A stretch of 64,000 nucleotides of DNA from Bacteroidota bacterium (GCA_018267215.1 JAFDYX010000026.1:124001-188000); one strand, 5' to 3'; numbered from the stretch's first letter, positions 1-11,014 are shown. Numbers and translations are program-made. Notes: a model not told the origin generated them from the letters alone.

Positions 1-3000
1 TATGGCACACAAGCTGACTTTAGGTTATTTCTGAAAGAAGCGCATGCACATGGTATGCGCGTGATTACCGAATTGATTCTGAATCACACCTCGGATCAAC
101 ATCCGTGGTTTCAAAAATCGCGCAAGGCGAGAGCTGGTTCTAAATTCAAGAATTATTACGTGTGGAGCGAAGACCCCGAAAAATACAAAGATGCCAGGCT
201 GATGTTTCCGCAAGAAGAACCTTCCAACTGGTCGTGGGATAACGAAGCAAAATCATATTACTGGCACAGGTTTTACAGGCACATGCCCGAGTTAAACTAC
301 GACAACCCGGAAGTGCAGTTGGAGATGATCAAAGTAATTGACTATTGGCTGAAGTTAGGTGTAGATGGCTTCAGACTTTCGTCTATTCCCTTTCTGTTCG
401 AAAAAGAAGGCACCAGTTGCGAGAATTTACCTGAGACGCACGAGTTTCTAAAAAAAATCAGAACGTATGTTGATAAACACTATGAAAACAAAATACTGAT
501 TGCCGAAGCTAACCTGTGGCCGGAAGATGCAGCCGAATATTTTGGCAAGGGAGATGAGTGTCACATGAGTTTCAACTACCCTTTGATGCCCAGACTTTTC
601 CTGAGCTTGCGCACGGAAGACAGCTACCCGATCATTGATATTATTGAGCAGACACCCACTACAGCCGAAACAAACCAGTGGGCACTTTTTTTACGCAACC
701 ATGATGAGATTGGCTTGGAGATGGTAACCGAAGAAGAAAAAGATTTTCTCTTCAAAGCCTATGCTACCGACCCGCACGTCAAGCACAACATCGGTATCCG
801 CAGGAGGCTGGCACCACTGCTCAATAATGACAGGCGCAAGATAGAACTTCTCTACACCCTTTTATTTTCTTTGCCGGGCACGCCCGTGCTCTACTACGGA
901 GATGAAATAGGCATGGGCGATAACATTTATTTAGGAGACCGATTTGGCGTGCGCACCCCCATGCAGTGGAATGTTAACCTCAATGCCGGTTTTTCTACGG
1001 CCAACCCTCAAAAATTATTTTTGCCCGTAATTGCCGATCCGGCTTACCGATACGAATCTATCAATGTAGCCACGCAGGAAGAAAACCACTCGTCACTACT
1101 CTGGTGGATAAGAAACGTCATGGCGATGCGCAAAAGGCTGGGTGTGTTTGGCCGAGGCGATTTAAAATTTTTGGAAAGCTCCAACGCCAAAGTGCTTTGC
1201 TTTGTGCGCACTTTTAAAAACCAGAAGGTTGCCGTAGTGGCCAACTTGTCGCAGTTTTCGCAATCTGCTACGCTTGATTTTTCTGCTTACAAAGATTGCG
1301 ATGTAACAGAAGTATTCAGCCAAAATCGTTTCAATAGCATTGACAACGGAGATTACACCATCACGCTGGGGCCTTACGGATATTTTTGGCTCCAATTGGA
1401 TGTGTCAGAAAAGAAAGAACAGGTTTCTGCATCAGGCGAGTTGCCGCTTTTCCAGTCGGATTTGTCGTGGGAGCGAACCTTTTCTAATTATGAGAATATT
1501 CGCTTTTTGGAGCGGAAGGTGCTGCAATCCTTCATAAAAAAATGCCGATGGTTTGGAGGCAAGGCGCGCACAATTTCTAAAGTAGGCATTCATAAAATGA
1601 TTCCTGTGAAGGCAGAAGGAGAGATGCACTATCTCTCGATCATGGAAGTACATTATGTACAACGCCTTCCCGAATTTTATTTTTTGCCCATCTATTTCGC
1701 TCCGTCTGATACGCTTTTCGATAAGGTGGAATTTGTGGCACAAAGTGTAATCTGCCGTGCCGACTTTCAGGGGAAAACAGGCTTTCTGGTAGATAGTAGT
1801 TACGACAAAGGCTTTCGCGATTTTCTCTTTCAGGCGATGGACAGAAAAGTGCGGATGAAGGATGAAGAGGGCACGCTGGAGTTTAATTCCAGCGTATATG
1901 TTAAACTCAATGCCGATACTGTTGATTCAAAACTTCTCAAAGCCGAGCAAAGCAACACATCCATTATTTACAACGACAAGTTTTTCTTTAAGTTTTATCG
2001 GAAAATAGAAAAGGAAATAAATCCCGATTTGGAAATCATCAGGTTCTTGTCAGAGAATACAAATTTTCGCAACTCACCAAAATATGCCGGCAGCATAGAG
2101 TACCACGATAATGATGGACAGGTAATGGTCTTTGGCTTGCTACAAGAAAAAGTGGATAACCAGGGAGACAGTTGGGCTATGACATTAGATTCTGTCGGCC
2201 GCTTTTATGAACGGGTGATGACTCGTGCAAAAAAGGAAAAGCCACCGAAGCTCAACAACAAATCGTCTGTTACTTTTGAAGAAGCACCTGAGCTGATTCA
2301 AGAACTGATCGGGCAAGGATTTTACGAGCGCGTAGTGCGTCTGGGGCAACGAACGGCAGAGATGCACCTGGCGTTGGCTTCCGATAAAACCAATCTGGCA
2401 TTTGCCCCCGAATATTTTACGGCCAACTACCAACGGTCGCTGTATTCGTCCTTGCGCAAATTGCTCCGCGACCGCCTGAAGTTACTCGAGCAATCGCTCT
2501 CCAAATTCAATGTGCAGACACAAGCGTTGGCAAAAGAAGTATTGGCAGCCGAAGAACTAATTCTTGAGTGCTTCAGTGAGATATACCAGGTGAAGATGCA
2601 GGCTATCAAAACCCGCATCCATGGCGACTACCATTTGGGGCAAGTGCTGTTTACCGGAAAAGACTTTGTCATTATTGATTTTGAAGGTGAACCTGGGTTT
2701 ACTTTCAGCGAAAGAAGATTAAAAAAGAATCCTTTAAAAGATGTAGCCGGTATGATGCGCTCATTCCATTATGCTGCTTTAGGGAAAATATTATTGAATG
2801 AAAATTACCGCGAAAAAGATCTGGAGCTTTTAGGCCAGTGGGCAGAACAGTGGCAACATTATGTCAGCCGGTTTTATATGGGTGCCTACATGGAAAAGAT
2901 GGGGCTCGGCAAAAACCTGCCGGAGGCAGAAGAAGTACTGATGCGTGTTTATCTATTGGAGAAAGCCATCTATGAATTAGGATATGAACTGAATGGCCGC

Positions 3001-3087
3001 CCCGACTGGGTGGTTATACCGCTTCGCGGAATTATGTACCAGGTAAACCGCTACCTGCTGGCCAAAGAATTAAAGAAGGGAAACTAA
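1..3087 (+). CDS. treS: Trehalose synthase / maltokinase fusion (TreS-Mak), 5' partial
   Basis: The reading frame is open from base 1, so the start lies upstream; the first internal ATG at 55 is not the true start. The N-terminal part (to about base 1420) is a GH13 TreS domain, which interconverts maltose and trehalose. It has [41 protein letters not shown] and LRNHDE. The C-terminal part (about 1440-3087) is a maltokinase, which makes maltose 1-phosphate with ATP; it has [10 protein letters not shown] (catalytic Asp codon 2626-2628) and IIDFEGEP. The acid/base Glu (505-507) and third Asp (703-705) of GH13 are present. The nucleophile position in DGFRLDAVPYL of known TreS reads [11 protein letters not shown], with Ser at codon 379-381, and the region I Asp is Glu (70-72). 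The maltokinase half looks intact; the isomerase half may be inactive. It is followed by glgB after a gap of about 10 bases. Confidence 0.93.
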   Translation, partial: YGTQADFRLFLKEAHAHGMRVITELILNHTSDQHPWFQKSRKARAGSKFKNYYVWSEDPEKYKDARLMFPQEEPSNWSWDNEAKSYYWHRFYRHMPELNYDNPEVQLEMIKVIDYWLKLGVDGFRLSSIPFLFEKEGTSCENLPETHEFLKKIRTYVDKHYENKILIAEANLWPEDAAEYFGKGDECHMSFNYPLMPRLFLSLRTEDSYPIIDIIEQTPTTAETNQWALFLRNHDEIGLEMVTEEEKDFLFKAYATDPHVKHNIGIRRRLAPLLNNDRRKIELLYTLLFSLPGTPVLYYGDEIGMGDNIYLGDRFGVRTPMQWNVNLNAGFSTANPQKLFLPVIADPAYRYESINVATQEENHSSLLWWIRNVMAMRKRLGVFGRGDLKFLESSNAKVLCFVRTFKNQKVAVVANLSQFSQSATLDFSAYKDCDVTEVFSQNRFNSIDNGDYTITLGPYGYFWLQLDVSEKKEQVSASGELPLFQSDLSWERTFSNYENIRFLERKVLQSFIKKCRWFGGKARTISKVGIHKMIPVKAEGEMHYLSIMEVHYVQRLPEFYFLPIYFAPSDTLFDKVEFVAQSVICRADFQGKTGFLVDSSYDKGFRDFLFQAMDRKVRMKDEEGTLEFNSSVYVKLNADTVDSKLLKAEQSNTSIIYNDKFFFKFYRKIEKEINPDLEIIRFLSENTNFRNSPKYAGSIEYHDNDGQVMVFGLLQEKVDNQGDSWAMTLDSVGRFYERVMTRAKKEKPPKLNNKSSVTFEEAPELIQELIGQGFYERVVRLGQRTAEMHLALASDKTNLAFAPEYFTANYQRSLYSSLRKLLRDRLKLLEQSLSKFNVQTQALAKEVLAAEELILECFSEIYQVKMQAIKTRIHGDYHLGQVLFTGKDFVIIDFEGEPGFTFSERRLKKNPLKDVAGMMRSFHYAALGKILLNENYREKDLELLGQWAEQWQHYVSRFYMGAYMEKMGLGKNLPEAEEVLMRVYLLEKAIYELGYELNGRPDWVVIPLRGIMYQVNRYLLAKELKKGN

Positions 3088-3097
3088 CTGCTTGGTT

Positions 3098-5068
3098 ATG
3101 GCAAAGAAAAGTAAAACTCAATCCGCTGAAACAAAAAATACGTTTAGTTTACTAACCGATTTTGACATTCATCTTTTCCGATCGGGCAAGCACTATAAGC
3201 TTTACGAAAAACTGGGAGCGCACGAGATGAACCATAACGGAGCGCACGGAATTTATTTTGCTGTGTGGGCGCCCAATGCAACCCATGTTTCCGTCATCGG
3301 AAATTTTAATCATTGGAAAAGTAACGAACATACATTGCATGCCCGCTGGGATGAATCGGGGATATGGGAAGGTTTTTTTCCGGGGCTTACCAAAGGAGAG
3401 GCGTATAAGTTTGCTATTCAATCTAACACAGGCGAGTATTTAGAAAAGGCCGACCCTTTTGCCCGCTATGCCGAAATAGCCCCGCGCACAGCCTCTATTG
3501 TTTGGCACGAACCCTATAAGTGGCGCGATCACGCATGGTTAGAAAGACGCAAAAGCCTTACCGGAAAGCCACAACCCTATTCAGTTTACGAAGTGCACAT
3601 GGGTAGCTGGAGGCGGAAAGCTGAAGATGGAAACCGGTCGCTCAGCTATGGCGAACTGGCGGCAGAGTTGGTTTCGTATGTTAAAGAGGCGGGCTTTACA
3701 CATGTAGAATTTTTGCCCGTCATGGAGCATCCGTTTTTTGGATCATGGGGCTATCAACTGACGGGCTATTATGCGCCCACCAGCCGTTTTGGATCACCAC
3801 AGGAATTTATGGCCTTGGTAGATGCTTTTCATCAGGCAGAGATCGGGGTGATACTCGATTGGGTTCCTTCTCATTTTCCGGGAGACGCACATGGGCTTTT
3901 TAAGTTTGATGGCACACACCTGTACGAACATGCCGATCCCCGCAAGGGTTTTCACCCCGACTGGAGCAGCTACATTTATAACTATGGCAGAAACGAGGTA
4001 CGATCGTTTTTGATCAGCAACGCTTTCTTCTGGCTCGATCAGTTTCATATTGACGGCTTGCGGGTAGATGCTGTGGCCTCTATGTTGTACTTAGATTATT
4101 CGCGCAAGCAAGGAGAGTGGATACCCAACCAATATGGAGGAAACGAAAATCTGGAAGCCATTCAGTTTCTGAAGGAATTTAATGAAACTGTTTACGGTCA
4201 CTTTCCTGATGTTGTTACCATCGCAGAAGAGTCAACTGCTTGGTCGGGTGTGTCGCGTCCAACATATTTAGGCGGGCTGGGCTTTGGACAAAAATGGATG
4301 ATGGGCTGGATGCACGACACGTTGCGTTATTTTAAAGACGATCCGGTTTATCGCAAATACCATCAGAATGAAATTACGTTTAGCATCATGTATGCTTTTA
4401 CGGAGAATTTTATGCTGCCGCTGTCGCACGATGAAGTGGTACATGGCAAAGGGTCGCTGCTGGGCCGTATGCCGGGCGATGAGTGGAAACGGTTTGCCAA
4501 CCTGCGGCTGATGTATGCTTATATGTTTGCACACCCGGGCACCAAACTGCTGTTTATGGGCGGGGAGATCGGGCAATCGGGCGAGTGGAATCATGACAGC
4601 AGTATTGACTGGCATTTATTAGATCATGATCTGCACCGGGGTGTGCTGCGTCTAATACAAGACCTGAACCAATTTTATAAAAGCGAACCGGCTCTGTATC
4701 ATTTTCCTTTTTCTGATCGCGGCTTTGAGTGGGTGGATTATTCCGATCGCGAAAACAGTGTGATCGTATTCATGCGCAAAAGCGAAGATCCGGCCGAGTC
4801 GCTGTTAGTAGCCTGCAATTTTACACCCGAAGTACGCCATCAATACCGGCTGGGCGTACCTACACGCGGCTCGTGGAAAGAAGTATTTAATTCTGATGAC
4901 CTGAAATACGGAGGCAGCGGGCAACTCAATACAGGGTTGCAGTTTACTTCACCGGTAAAATATCATAACAAAGACTATTCGCTGTGCATTACACTGCCGC
5001 CATTAGCCATCTCTGTGATGAAACTCCACGAAGAAAAAAATGAATTTGAGCTTGAGGCCGGTAGTTGA
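3098..5068 (+). CDS. glgB: 1,4-alpha-glucan branching enzyme GlgB
   Basis: Transfers short alpha-1,4 chains to form alpha-1,6 branches in glycogen. An N-terminal CBM48-type domain (about residues 30-115, with [19 protein letters not shown]) precedes a GH13 barrel. The catalytic triad is visible: nucleophile Asp324 in [11 protein letters not shown] (codon 4067-4069), acid/base Glu in IAEESTAW, and Asp in [12 protein letters not shown]. The length of 656 residues is normal. A TTG at 3092 would add two residues, but the ATG at 3098 is preferred. It is co-directional with, and almost abuts, the TreS-Mak gene, consistent with a maltose-1-phosphate to glycogen route. GlgE, which would use that phosphate, is not in the window and may lie upstream. 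Confidence 0.97.
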   Translation: MAKKSKTQSAETKNTFSLLTDFDIHLFRSGKHYKLYEKLGAHEMNHNGAHGIYFAVWAPNATHVSVIGNFNHWKSNEHTLHARWDESGIWEGFFPGLTKGEAYKFAIQSNTGEYLEKADPFARYAEIAPRTASIVWHEPYKWRDHAWLERRKSLTGKPQPYSVYEVHMGSWRRKAEDGNRSLSYGELAAELVSYVKEAGFTHVEFLPVMEHPFFGSWGYQLTGYYAPTSRFGSPQEFMALVDAFHQAEIGVILDWVPSHFPGDAHGLFKFDGTHLYEHADPRKGFHPDWSSYIYNYGRNEVRSFLISNAFFWLDQFHIDGLRVDAVASMLYLDYSRKQGEWIPNQYGGNENLEAIQFLKEFNETVYGHFPDVVTIAEESTAWSGVSRPTYLGGLGFGQKWMMGWMHDTLRYFKDDPVYRKYHQNEITFSIMYAFTENFMLPLSHDEVVHGKGSLLGRMPGDEWKRFANLRLMYAYMFAHPGTKLLFMGGEIGQSGEWNHDSSIDWHLLDHDLHRGVLRLIQDLNQFYKSEPALYHFPFSDRGFEWVDYSDRENSVIVFMRKSEDPAESLLVACNFTPEVRHQYRLGVPTRGSWKEVFNSDDLKYGGSGQLNTGLQFTSPVKYHNKDYSLCITLPPLAISVMKLHEEKNEFELEAGS

Positions 5069-5103
5069 TTTTGTTACGTAGGTATTATTGTTAACTTTTG
5101 TTG

Positions 5104-5211
5104 CAAGAGTCACTCTTGTGCCGAAGAAGAGCCATTGTAGGATTTTTTTAAACGCGGATTATAAAATCCGCTTTATCTGTCGTTCGACATGCCCTTCGGA
5201 ACATGTCGAAC
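5104..5211. repeat. Three consecutive hairpins between glgB and GH57 gene
   Basis: The 278-base gap holds three perfect inverted repeats in a row. They are CAAGAG/CTCTTG (5104-5109 and 5113-5118, loop 3), GCGGATT/AATCCGC (5154-5160 and 5165-5171, loop 4) and GTTCGACATG/CATGTCGAAC (5182-5191 and 5202-5211, loop 10). The second is followed by a short T-rich stretch and could terminate glgB transcription. The third resembles REP-like dispersed palindromes. Function is not shown by the sequence alone. Confidence 0.6.
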
Positions 5212-5346
5212 AGCAAAAGCTGTTTGGTTGGCGGTTTCAAAACCTGCGGTGTAGGTTTTTACTGGTTATACCTTATCAATGCTGTCATTTAACTATCTTT
5301 CGGATTCAATTTTTAGAATAACTCAGGCCATCTTTTTTAATTACAC

Positions 5347-7749
5347 ATGGCACATACCACCCATCACTATGTTTGTATTCATGGTCACTTTTATCAGCCG
5401 CCCCGCGAGAATGCCTGGCTGGAGGTAATTGAGAAGCAAGACTCGGCTCATCCATACCACGACTGGAACGAACGCATTACATCCGAATGTTACGAACCCA
5501 ACGCTACTTCGCGTATTCTGGATGAAGACAATGTAATACGCAACATCGTAAACAACTACTCAAAAATCAGTTTCAATTTCGGTCCCACATTACTTTCATG
5601 GATGGAAGTCAATGCGCGTGATACTTACGAGGCCATCTTGCAAGCCGACAAAGACAGTATAATACGTTTTGGCGGCCATGGCTCGGCCATCGCTCAAGTG
5701 TATAATCATATCATTATGCCGCTGGCCAATGCCAGAGACAAGGAAACACAAGTGATATGGGGCATCCGCGATTTTGAAACCCGCTTTGGGCGTAAGCCCG
5801 AAGGTATGTGGCTGGCAGAAACAGCCGTAGATACTGAAACGCTTGAGGTGCTGGCCAACAACGACATCAAATTTACTATTCTCGCACCCCGGCAAGCGCA
5901 GGCTGTCAGAAAAACCGGAGAAGAGAAATGGGATGAAGTAAATGACCACACACTGAACACACGGCAAGCGTACCGTTGCTCGTTGCCTTCCGGAAAATCA
6001 ATTGACTTATTTTTTTATAACGGAGATATTTCGCAGTCTATTGCCTTTAACGGTTTACTCAACGATGGCAAACGATTTGCCGAAACGCTGCTGGGTGCCA
6101 TTGACCCGCAAGATGAACAGCAGCAGTTAATACATGTAGCCACCGATGGAGAAACGTACGGGCATCACCACAAACATGGCGATATGGCGCTTGCCTTTTG
6201 CCTGGACTACATCGAAAAAAATGAAAAAGCAAAACTGACAAACTACAGTCAGTATCTATCTCTTTTTCCGCCTACTTACGAAGTACAGATCATCGAAAAA
6301 AGTTCGTGGAGTTGTGTGCATGGGGTAGAACGCTGGAGAAATAACTGTGGGTGTAATTCGGGCGGCCATGCAGAATGGAGTCAGCAATGGCGTAAACCAC
6401 TGCGCGATGCCATGGACTGGCTGCGCGACACTACGACCACGATTTTTGAGAGAGAAGCAGTATCTATTTTAACTGATCCGTGGAAGGCACGCAACGATTT
6501 TGTGAATGTGATACTCAGGCGCAACGAGCATACCATTCGTCATTTTTTAAGCCAGCATGCCAAAGAGAATGTATCGCCCGTAAAGGTGATGTACCTGATG
6601 GAAATGGAACGGAACACGATGCTGATGTACACCAGTTGCGGATGGTTTTTCGATGAAGTATCTGGCATCGAAACCACACAGGTGATGGAGTTTGCCTGCC
6701 GGGTTATTCAATTAGCCCGACAACTCGATGATACCGATATTGAACAACAATATATTCAACATCTGGAAGCAGCCCCCAGCAATGTGGCTACCTACGGCAA
6801 TGCAGCTCGGGTTTATGAAAAAATAGTGATACCCTCGTTGATCAACCTGAAACGTGTGGGTATGCATTTTGCCATGTCTTCTATTTTTGAAGACGAACCT
6901 GAAGCGCTGACGATCTTCAATTATTCTACCACGAGCGAATCTATCGTTAAAAAAGCTGCAGGAGAGCAGCGGCTGGCAGTAGGTATGATCACAGCCCGGT
7001 CACTCGTTACATTATCCGAAAGAAAATTTGCGTTTGCAGTTATTTATTTAGGCAAGCACAACATCATCGGCAATATTTCTATCGACATGGAACCCGATAA
7101 TTTTACAGGCATGCAGTTTCGTATGGTCAAAGCATTTGAAGAAGGCAGGCTGGGCGATGTAATCGGAACGATGCAGATGTATTTTGGCCCCGAGAAATAC
7201 ACGATCTGGCAACTGTTCAGCGATGAAAAACGTAAAATTTTAGAATCCATCGCCCAGGAAAGCATGGCTGAGTTAGAACAATCTTTGCGCAAAAGCTACA
7301 ATAGCGATTATCAACTCATCACCGCGTTGGCCAACAACGGCCTTCCGATTCCTAATGCCTACCGCTCTACGTTTGAGTATATTTTGAATGCTGATTTGGT
7401 AAAAAGTTTTATGGCAGAAAAAATCAACATCAAAGAAATGGAGCGTATTTCTGCTGAACTCACTCGTTGGAATCTGAAAATTGAAGATACTGAAAAGCTA
7501 TCGCGTATTGCGGGCGAGAGCATCTGGAAAGAATTGAGAAGAATTAACAGCGAACGCGAAAATGTGAAGCGGCTGCAACGACTGAACCGCCTGTTTCCAC
7601 TGCTTAAAAAATTTGCGTTAGACCCTAACTTGCACAAAAGCCAGAATCAATATTTTCAAATGTCGAAAGAAACGCACCATCAACCCACATCTGAGTGGAG
7701 CGATCAGTTTGCACTGCTGGGGATGAACTTAGGAGTTAAGGTAAGTTAG
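5347..7749 (+). CDS. GH57 family glycosidase with DUF3536 domain
   Basis: Putative alpha-amylase/alpha-mannosidase-type glycoside hydrolase of family 57, 800 residues. The N-terminal half has HGHFYQPPRENAW, GHGSAIAQVYNH, the nucleophile motif GMWLAETAVD (Glu) and the acid/base motif HVATDGETYGHHHKHGD (Asp). A conserved patch ENCGCNSG-like (NNCGCNSGGHAEW) follows near residues 335-350. The C-terminal half, about residues 480-790, matches the DUF3536 region that accompanies this subfamily. There is no signal peptide, so it is probably cytoplasmic and acts on storage alpha-glucan, in keeping with glgB and TreS-Mak upstream. Its exact substrate cannot be read from sequence. Its 3' end overlaps the convergent DAACS gene by 14 bases. 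Confidence 0.9.
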   Translation: MAHTTHHYVCIHGHFYQPPRENAWLEVIEKQDSAHPYHDWNERITSECYEPNATSRILDEDNVIRNIVNNYSKISFNFGPTLLSWMEVNARDTYEAILQADKDSIIRFGGHGSAIAQVYNHIIMPLANARDKETQVIWGIRDFETRFGRKPEGMWLAETAVDTETLEVLANNDIKFTILAPRQAQAVRKTGEEKWDEVNDHTLNTRQAYRCSLPSGKSIDLFFYNGDISQSIAFNGLLNDGKRFAETLLGAIDPQDEQQQLIHVATDGETYGHHHKHGDMALAFCLDYIEKNEKAKLTNYSQYLSLFPPTYEVQIIEKSSWSCVHGVERWRNNCGCNSGGHAEWSQQWRKPLRDAMDWLRDTTTTIFEREAVSILTDPWKARNDFVNVILRRNEHTIRHFLSQHAKENVSPVKVMYLMEMERNTMLMYTSCGWFFDEVSGIETTQVMEFACRVIQLARQLDDTDIEQQYIQHLEAAPSNVATYGNAARVYEKIVIPSLINLKRVGMHFAMSSIFEDEPEALTIFNYSTTSESIVKKAAGEQRLAVGMITARSLVTLSERKFAFAVIYLGKHNIIGNISIDMEPDNFTGMQFRMVKAFEEGRLGDVIGTMQMYFGPEKYTIWQLFSDEKRKILESIAQESMAELEQSLRKSYNSDYQLITALANNGLPIPNAYRSTFEYILNADLVKSFMAEKINIKEMERISAELTRWNLKIEDTEKLSRIAGESIWKELRRINSERENVKRLQRLNRLFPLLKKFALDPNLHKSQNQYFQMSKETHHQPTSEWSDQFALLGMNLGVKVS

Positions 7750-8941
7750 CTTCATCACCTGCTTCAAATTCTTCTTCACTTTTCGAAATGACTAATGTGG
7801 CCACTCCGTTTCCGATAATGTTGGTAATAGCGCGGGCTTCGCTCATAAATTTATCAACACCCAGTAAAAATGCCAATCCCTCTACCGGTATTTTGTGAAT
7901 AGCCGTTAGGGTAGAGGCCAATACGATAAAGCCACTTCCGGTAACACCGGCCGCTCCTTTGGAGGTAATCATCAATATTCCCAGCACAGATGCCAATTCG
8001 CCCAGCGACAATTGTATGCCGTAGAGTTGGGCGATGAATAATACTGCCATTGACAAATAGATAGACGTGCCATCTAAATTAAAAGAGTAACCTGTGGGCA
8101 CAACCAATCCTACTACCGGTTTGCTGCACCCCATGTTCTCTAACTTTTTCATCAATGAAGGCAGGGCGGCTTCTGAAGAGGAGGTGGCTAAAACGATCAG
8201 CACTTCTTCTTTGATCACTTTCAAAAAATTAATAATTTTTATGCGGTAGAAACGCAGAATAGTACCCAGCACAAAAAATATAAACAAGGCCATCGTAATA
8301 TAGACGCACACCATTAATTTGGCCAACGGCACCAGCGAGTGCCAGCCGAATTTACCAACGGCAAAAGCAATTCCGCCAAAGGCGCCCAGCGGGGCGAGGT
8401 ACATCACATAGCGAAGCAACTTGTACACGATGGCAGCAACTTTTTCAAGCCACTGCAAAATCTGCTCTCGTTTAGACAGATGGCTGATGATAACCCCCGA
8501 AATAATGGCGGCTACTAACACTTGCAAGGTGAAGTTGGCTGTGAAGAACCGGATCCAGTTGAATCCCTCGTCCGCTTTATTTTTTAGAACAGAAACATCT
8601 TGAACTGATAACCCTGCTTTGTCTATTTCTCCGGGCTTAATGATGAGCGCTACGCCTATACCGATCAGGAGTGCCAACGTGGTAACCAACTCAAAATAGA
8701 TCAACGCCTTCATACCTACTCGACCTACTTTTTTTAAATTTCCGATACCGGCTATGCCCAATGTTATGGTAAGGAATATGATGGGCCCAATAAACAGCTT
8801 TAAGATGCTGACAAACGTATTGCCTATAACTTCAGATTGAATACCGGTTGCTGGAAAATAATGACCTACAGCTATACCTGCTACAATGGCCAGCAACACT
8901 TGAAAGGCCAGATTGCTTAGAAGACTGCGTATAATCTTCAA
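7736..8941 (-). CDS. Dicarboxylate/amino acid:cation symporter (DAACS family)
   Basis: Secondary transporter for C4-dicarboxylates or acidic amino acids, driven by Na+ or H+, in the inner membrane. It has about eight hydrophobic segments, the serine-rich re-entrant loop ATSSSEAALPSL and the ion/substrate motif GYSFNLDGTSIY. The length of 401 residues is typical. The only sensible start is TTG at 8941, which overlaps the stop of the upstream desaturase as TTGA; this suggests translational coupling. Substrate specificity (glutamate, aspartate or succinate) cannot be decided. Confidence 0.92.
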   Translation of the reverse strand: MKIIRSLLSNLAFQVLLAIVAGIAVGHYFPATGIQSEVIGNTFVSILKLFIGPIIFLTITLGIAGIGNLKKVGRVGMKALIYFELVTTLALLIGIGVALIIKPGEIDKAGLSVQDVSVLKNKADEGFNWIRFFTANFTLQVLVAAIISGVIISHLSKREQILQWLEKVAAIVYKLLRYVMYLAPLGAFGGIAFAVGKFGWHSLVPLAKLMVCVYITMALFIFFVLGTILRFYRIKIINFLKVIKEEVLIVLATSSSEAALPSLMKKLENMGCSKPVVGLVVPTGYSFNLDGTSIYLSMAVLFIAQLYGIQLSLGELASVLGILMITSKGAAGVTGSGFIVLASTLTAIHKIPVEGLAFLLGVDKFMSEARAITNIIGNGVATLVISKSEEEFEAGDEANLP

Positions 8942-9939
8942 GGCAAGGCAGGGTATTCAGCGCGAAACTGTTTGAAGGTAATCATCCGGTTGTTTTCAGT
9001 ATCCCACAGTTTTAGTTGCAGGCACTTTCGTATTTCAGCCAAATTCCACGAAGTGGTTTTCACCTGATCCAATTCAGGCATGGATGCCAAGGCTTCCTTT
9101 AAACGGTAAAAAGGAATCCGTGAGTTGAGGTGGTGAACATGATGATACCCAATATTGCCGGTGAACCAATTCATGACCGGGTTCATCACCATGAAACTCG
9201 TAGAGGTAAGTGCTGCATTACCGTAAGTCCAGTCTTGGTTTTCTTTAAACTCTACACCCGGAAAATTGTGTTGACAGTAGAACAGGTAGGCGCCAATGGC
9301 AAATGCCAAAAAGAAAGGAAAAAAAATGGCGATAAAATAAGTTTGCCATCCGAAATAATACCATACCAGCCCGGAGAAAATAAAGTGTAAAAGCAACGCC
9401 ACCAATGAATCAATATGTTTGCGTGGGCTTTGCCAAAATGATTTTAAATTCAGCCAGAAAATAAACAAAGTAAAGTAGCCCAAAAAAATCGTTAGCGGAT
9501 GGCGGTTGACAAGATAAATAGTCTTTTGTTTTTTGCTCAGGTTCATAAAATAGTCCTTGCTTACAGTGGGGTAAGAGCCTATTCCGCTCATACTCAATTT
9601 AGAGTTGTTGTTGTGGTGATGCTCATGCGTGCGGCTCCAAACAGTTTCAGGTGCCAGCATGTAAAGACCTACCAAAGACATAAGGCCATGCGCTGCAGAT
9701 GAGTTTTGCAAAATAGCCCGGTGTTCATAATCATGATAGATAACAAACAGCCGCACGTAGGTAAGCCCACAGACTATGGATGAGATAATCCGTATGTACC
9801 AGGGGATAGAGCCGGTTAAATTGATGATTAGGCAAATAGCCGCCAAACAGCAGGTAATCAGTATTTCAAACCAACTGCGCAGCCGGTTTTCTTTATTGAA
9901 TAATTTACTGTGTACGATAAGTTCTTTGCTGGTGCGCAC
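8938..9939 (-). CDS. Membrane fatty acid desaturase
   Basis: Di-iron desaturase or hydroxylase of the FA_desaturase family, 333 residues, with four or more membrane segments. The three histidine boxes are visible: HDYEH (about residue 70), HEHHH (about 105) and HHVHH (about 265). It would introduce double bonds in membrane acyl chains, or possibly hydroxylate a lipid or carotenoid. The start is GTG at 9939, since an in-frame stop lies four codons upstream and no ATG is available. It is followed by the DAACS gene with a 4-base overlap and preceded by an acyltransferase, so the cluster may be about membrane lipids. Confidence 0.88.
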   Translation of the reverse strand: MRTSKELIVHSKLFNKENRLRSWFEILITCCLAAICLIINLTGSIPWYIRIISSIVCGLTYVRLFVIYHDYEHRAILQNSSAAHGLMSLVGLYMLAPETVWSRTHEHHHNNNSKLSMSGIGSYPTVSKDYFMNLSKKQKTIYLVNRHPLTIFLGYFTLFIFWLNLKSFWQSPRKHIDSLVALLLHFIFSGLVWYYFGWQTYFIAIFFPFFLAFAIGAYLFYCQHNFPGVEFKENQDWTYGNAALTSTSFMVMNPVMNWFTGNIGYHHVHHLNSRIPFYRLKEALASMPELDQVKTTSWNLAEIRKCLQLKLWDTENNRMITFKQFRAEYPALP

Positions 9940-9983
9940 GAGGTGTAGTTAAGATTAAAAGGCAAAGGTAGGCTAAAAAATCA

Positions 9984-10862
9984 TCAATCCGGCATGGTAG
10001 CAGGGCGCTTATGCTTCCATCTTCGATGAGACCACAACCATATTACAGGATCGTTGATGATGTCTTTTTCTAATCGCTTCGTGAAAACTTCAAGTATTTC
10101 GTTCTCTTTGGTTTCGTTAGGGTGGCTAAACAACAACTCGGGCGTCAGATCATAGTATCCTCGTTTTGTCCGCTGGATGTTCATATACACAACCGGGTAA
10201 TTAAATTTTACGGCCAGTTTTTCGGGACCATTGAATACGGCTGTGTCCTGATGGAGAAATGTAGTCCAGTAGGAGTTGGAGGATGTAGCCGCTTGGTCGG
10301 CAATGAAAGCTGTGGCTGTAACGCTTTTGCGATTGGCCACCATATCTCGCAAGGTTTGGTTTACCGGTGTTATTTTAGTGCCAAACTTGGTGCGCATGCG
10401 TATCAGCATCTTATCAAAATAAGGATTAGTCAACGGACGGTATATTACTACCAGTTGATAATTGGTGTGAAGACTAAAACTGGGGCCTGCCCATTCCCAA
10501 TTTCCATAATGCCCCATCACGATGATGAAGCTTTGTTTTTGTTTGTACATTTCCTCGAGCCAATCTTGCTGATGAAAAACACAACGGTCTTTGGCTTCCT
10601 GCTCAGTCATCCGCAGCGTCTTTAAAGTCTCCACAATCAAATCGCACAAGTACTTAAAATATTCATTGCACAGCAGTTGAATCTCTTGTTCTGTTTTGTA
10701 GGGAAAAGAATTTTTTAAGTTAGTATAAACTACGTCTCTTCGGTATCCGGATAATCGTAGGAGAAAGTAGAATAGGTCAGACAACCGGTACAGCCAGCTA
10801 AACGGAAGCATGGCAATCAGATAGATGAAAGGATAGGAGAGGTAAAAAGCAATGGCCTGCAT
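9984..10862 (-). CDS. Lysophospholipid/lipid A acyltransferase, LpxL-HtrB family
   Basis: Acyltransferase of 292 residues with an N-terminal membrane anchor (FYLSYPFIYLIAMLPFSWLY). The family motif HX4(D/E) appears as GHYGNWEWAG (about residue 118). Later conserved parts are VIYRPLTNPYFDKML, ADQAA and a C-terminal WLWSHRRWK. Members add a secondary acyl chain to lipid A, or acylate other lipids such as aminolipids in Bacteroidota. The desaturase gene lies 44 bases downstream, consistent with a shared role in membrane lipid composition. Confidence 0.9.
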   Translation of the reverse strand: MQAIAFYLSYPFIYLIAMLPFSWLYRLSDLFYFLLRLSGYRRDVVYTNLKNSFPYKTEQEIQLLCNEYFKYLCDLIVETLKTLRMTEQEAKDRCVFHQQDWLEEMYKQKQSFIIVMGHYGNWEWAGPSFSLHTNYQLVVIYRPLTNPYFDKMLIRMRTKFGTKITPVNQTLRDMVANRKSVTATAFIADQAATSSNSYWTTFLHQDTAVFNGPEKLAVKFNYPVVYMNIQRTKRGYYDLTPELLFSHPNETKENEILEVFTKRLEKDIINDPVIWLWSHRRWKHKRPATMPD

Positions 10863-11014
10863 GGCTCAAAAATATAAAAAGCTAATTGATAATGTGTTGT
10901 ATTTCTGTCTGTGTGGTAAGCTATTTTATTAATTTTAAAGCAATTTTCTTTTGTTGCGTAATATGGGATGGCAGAGAGGGCAAGATGAAGTAAAAAATTT
11001 TTTTTGTTATCGTT

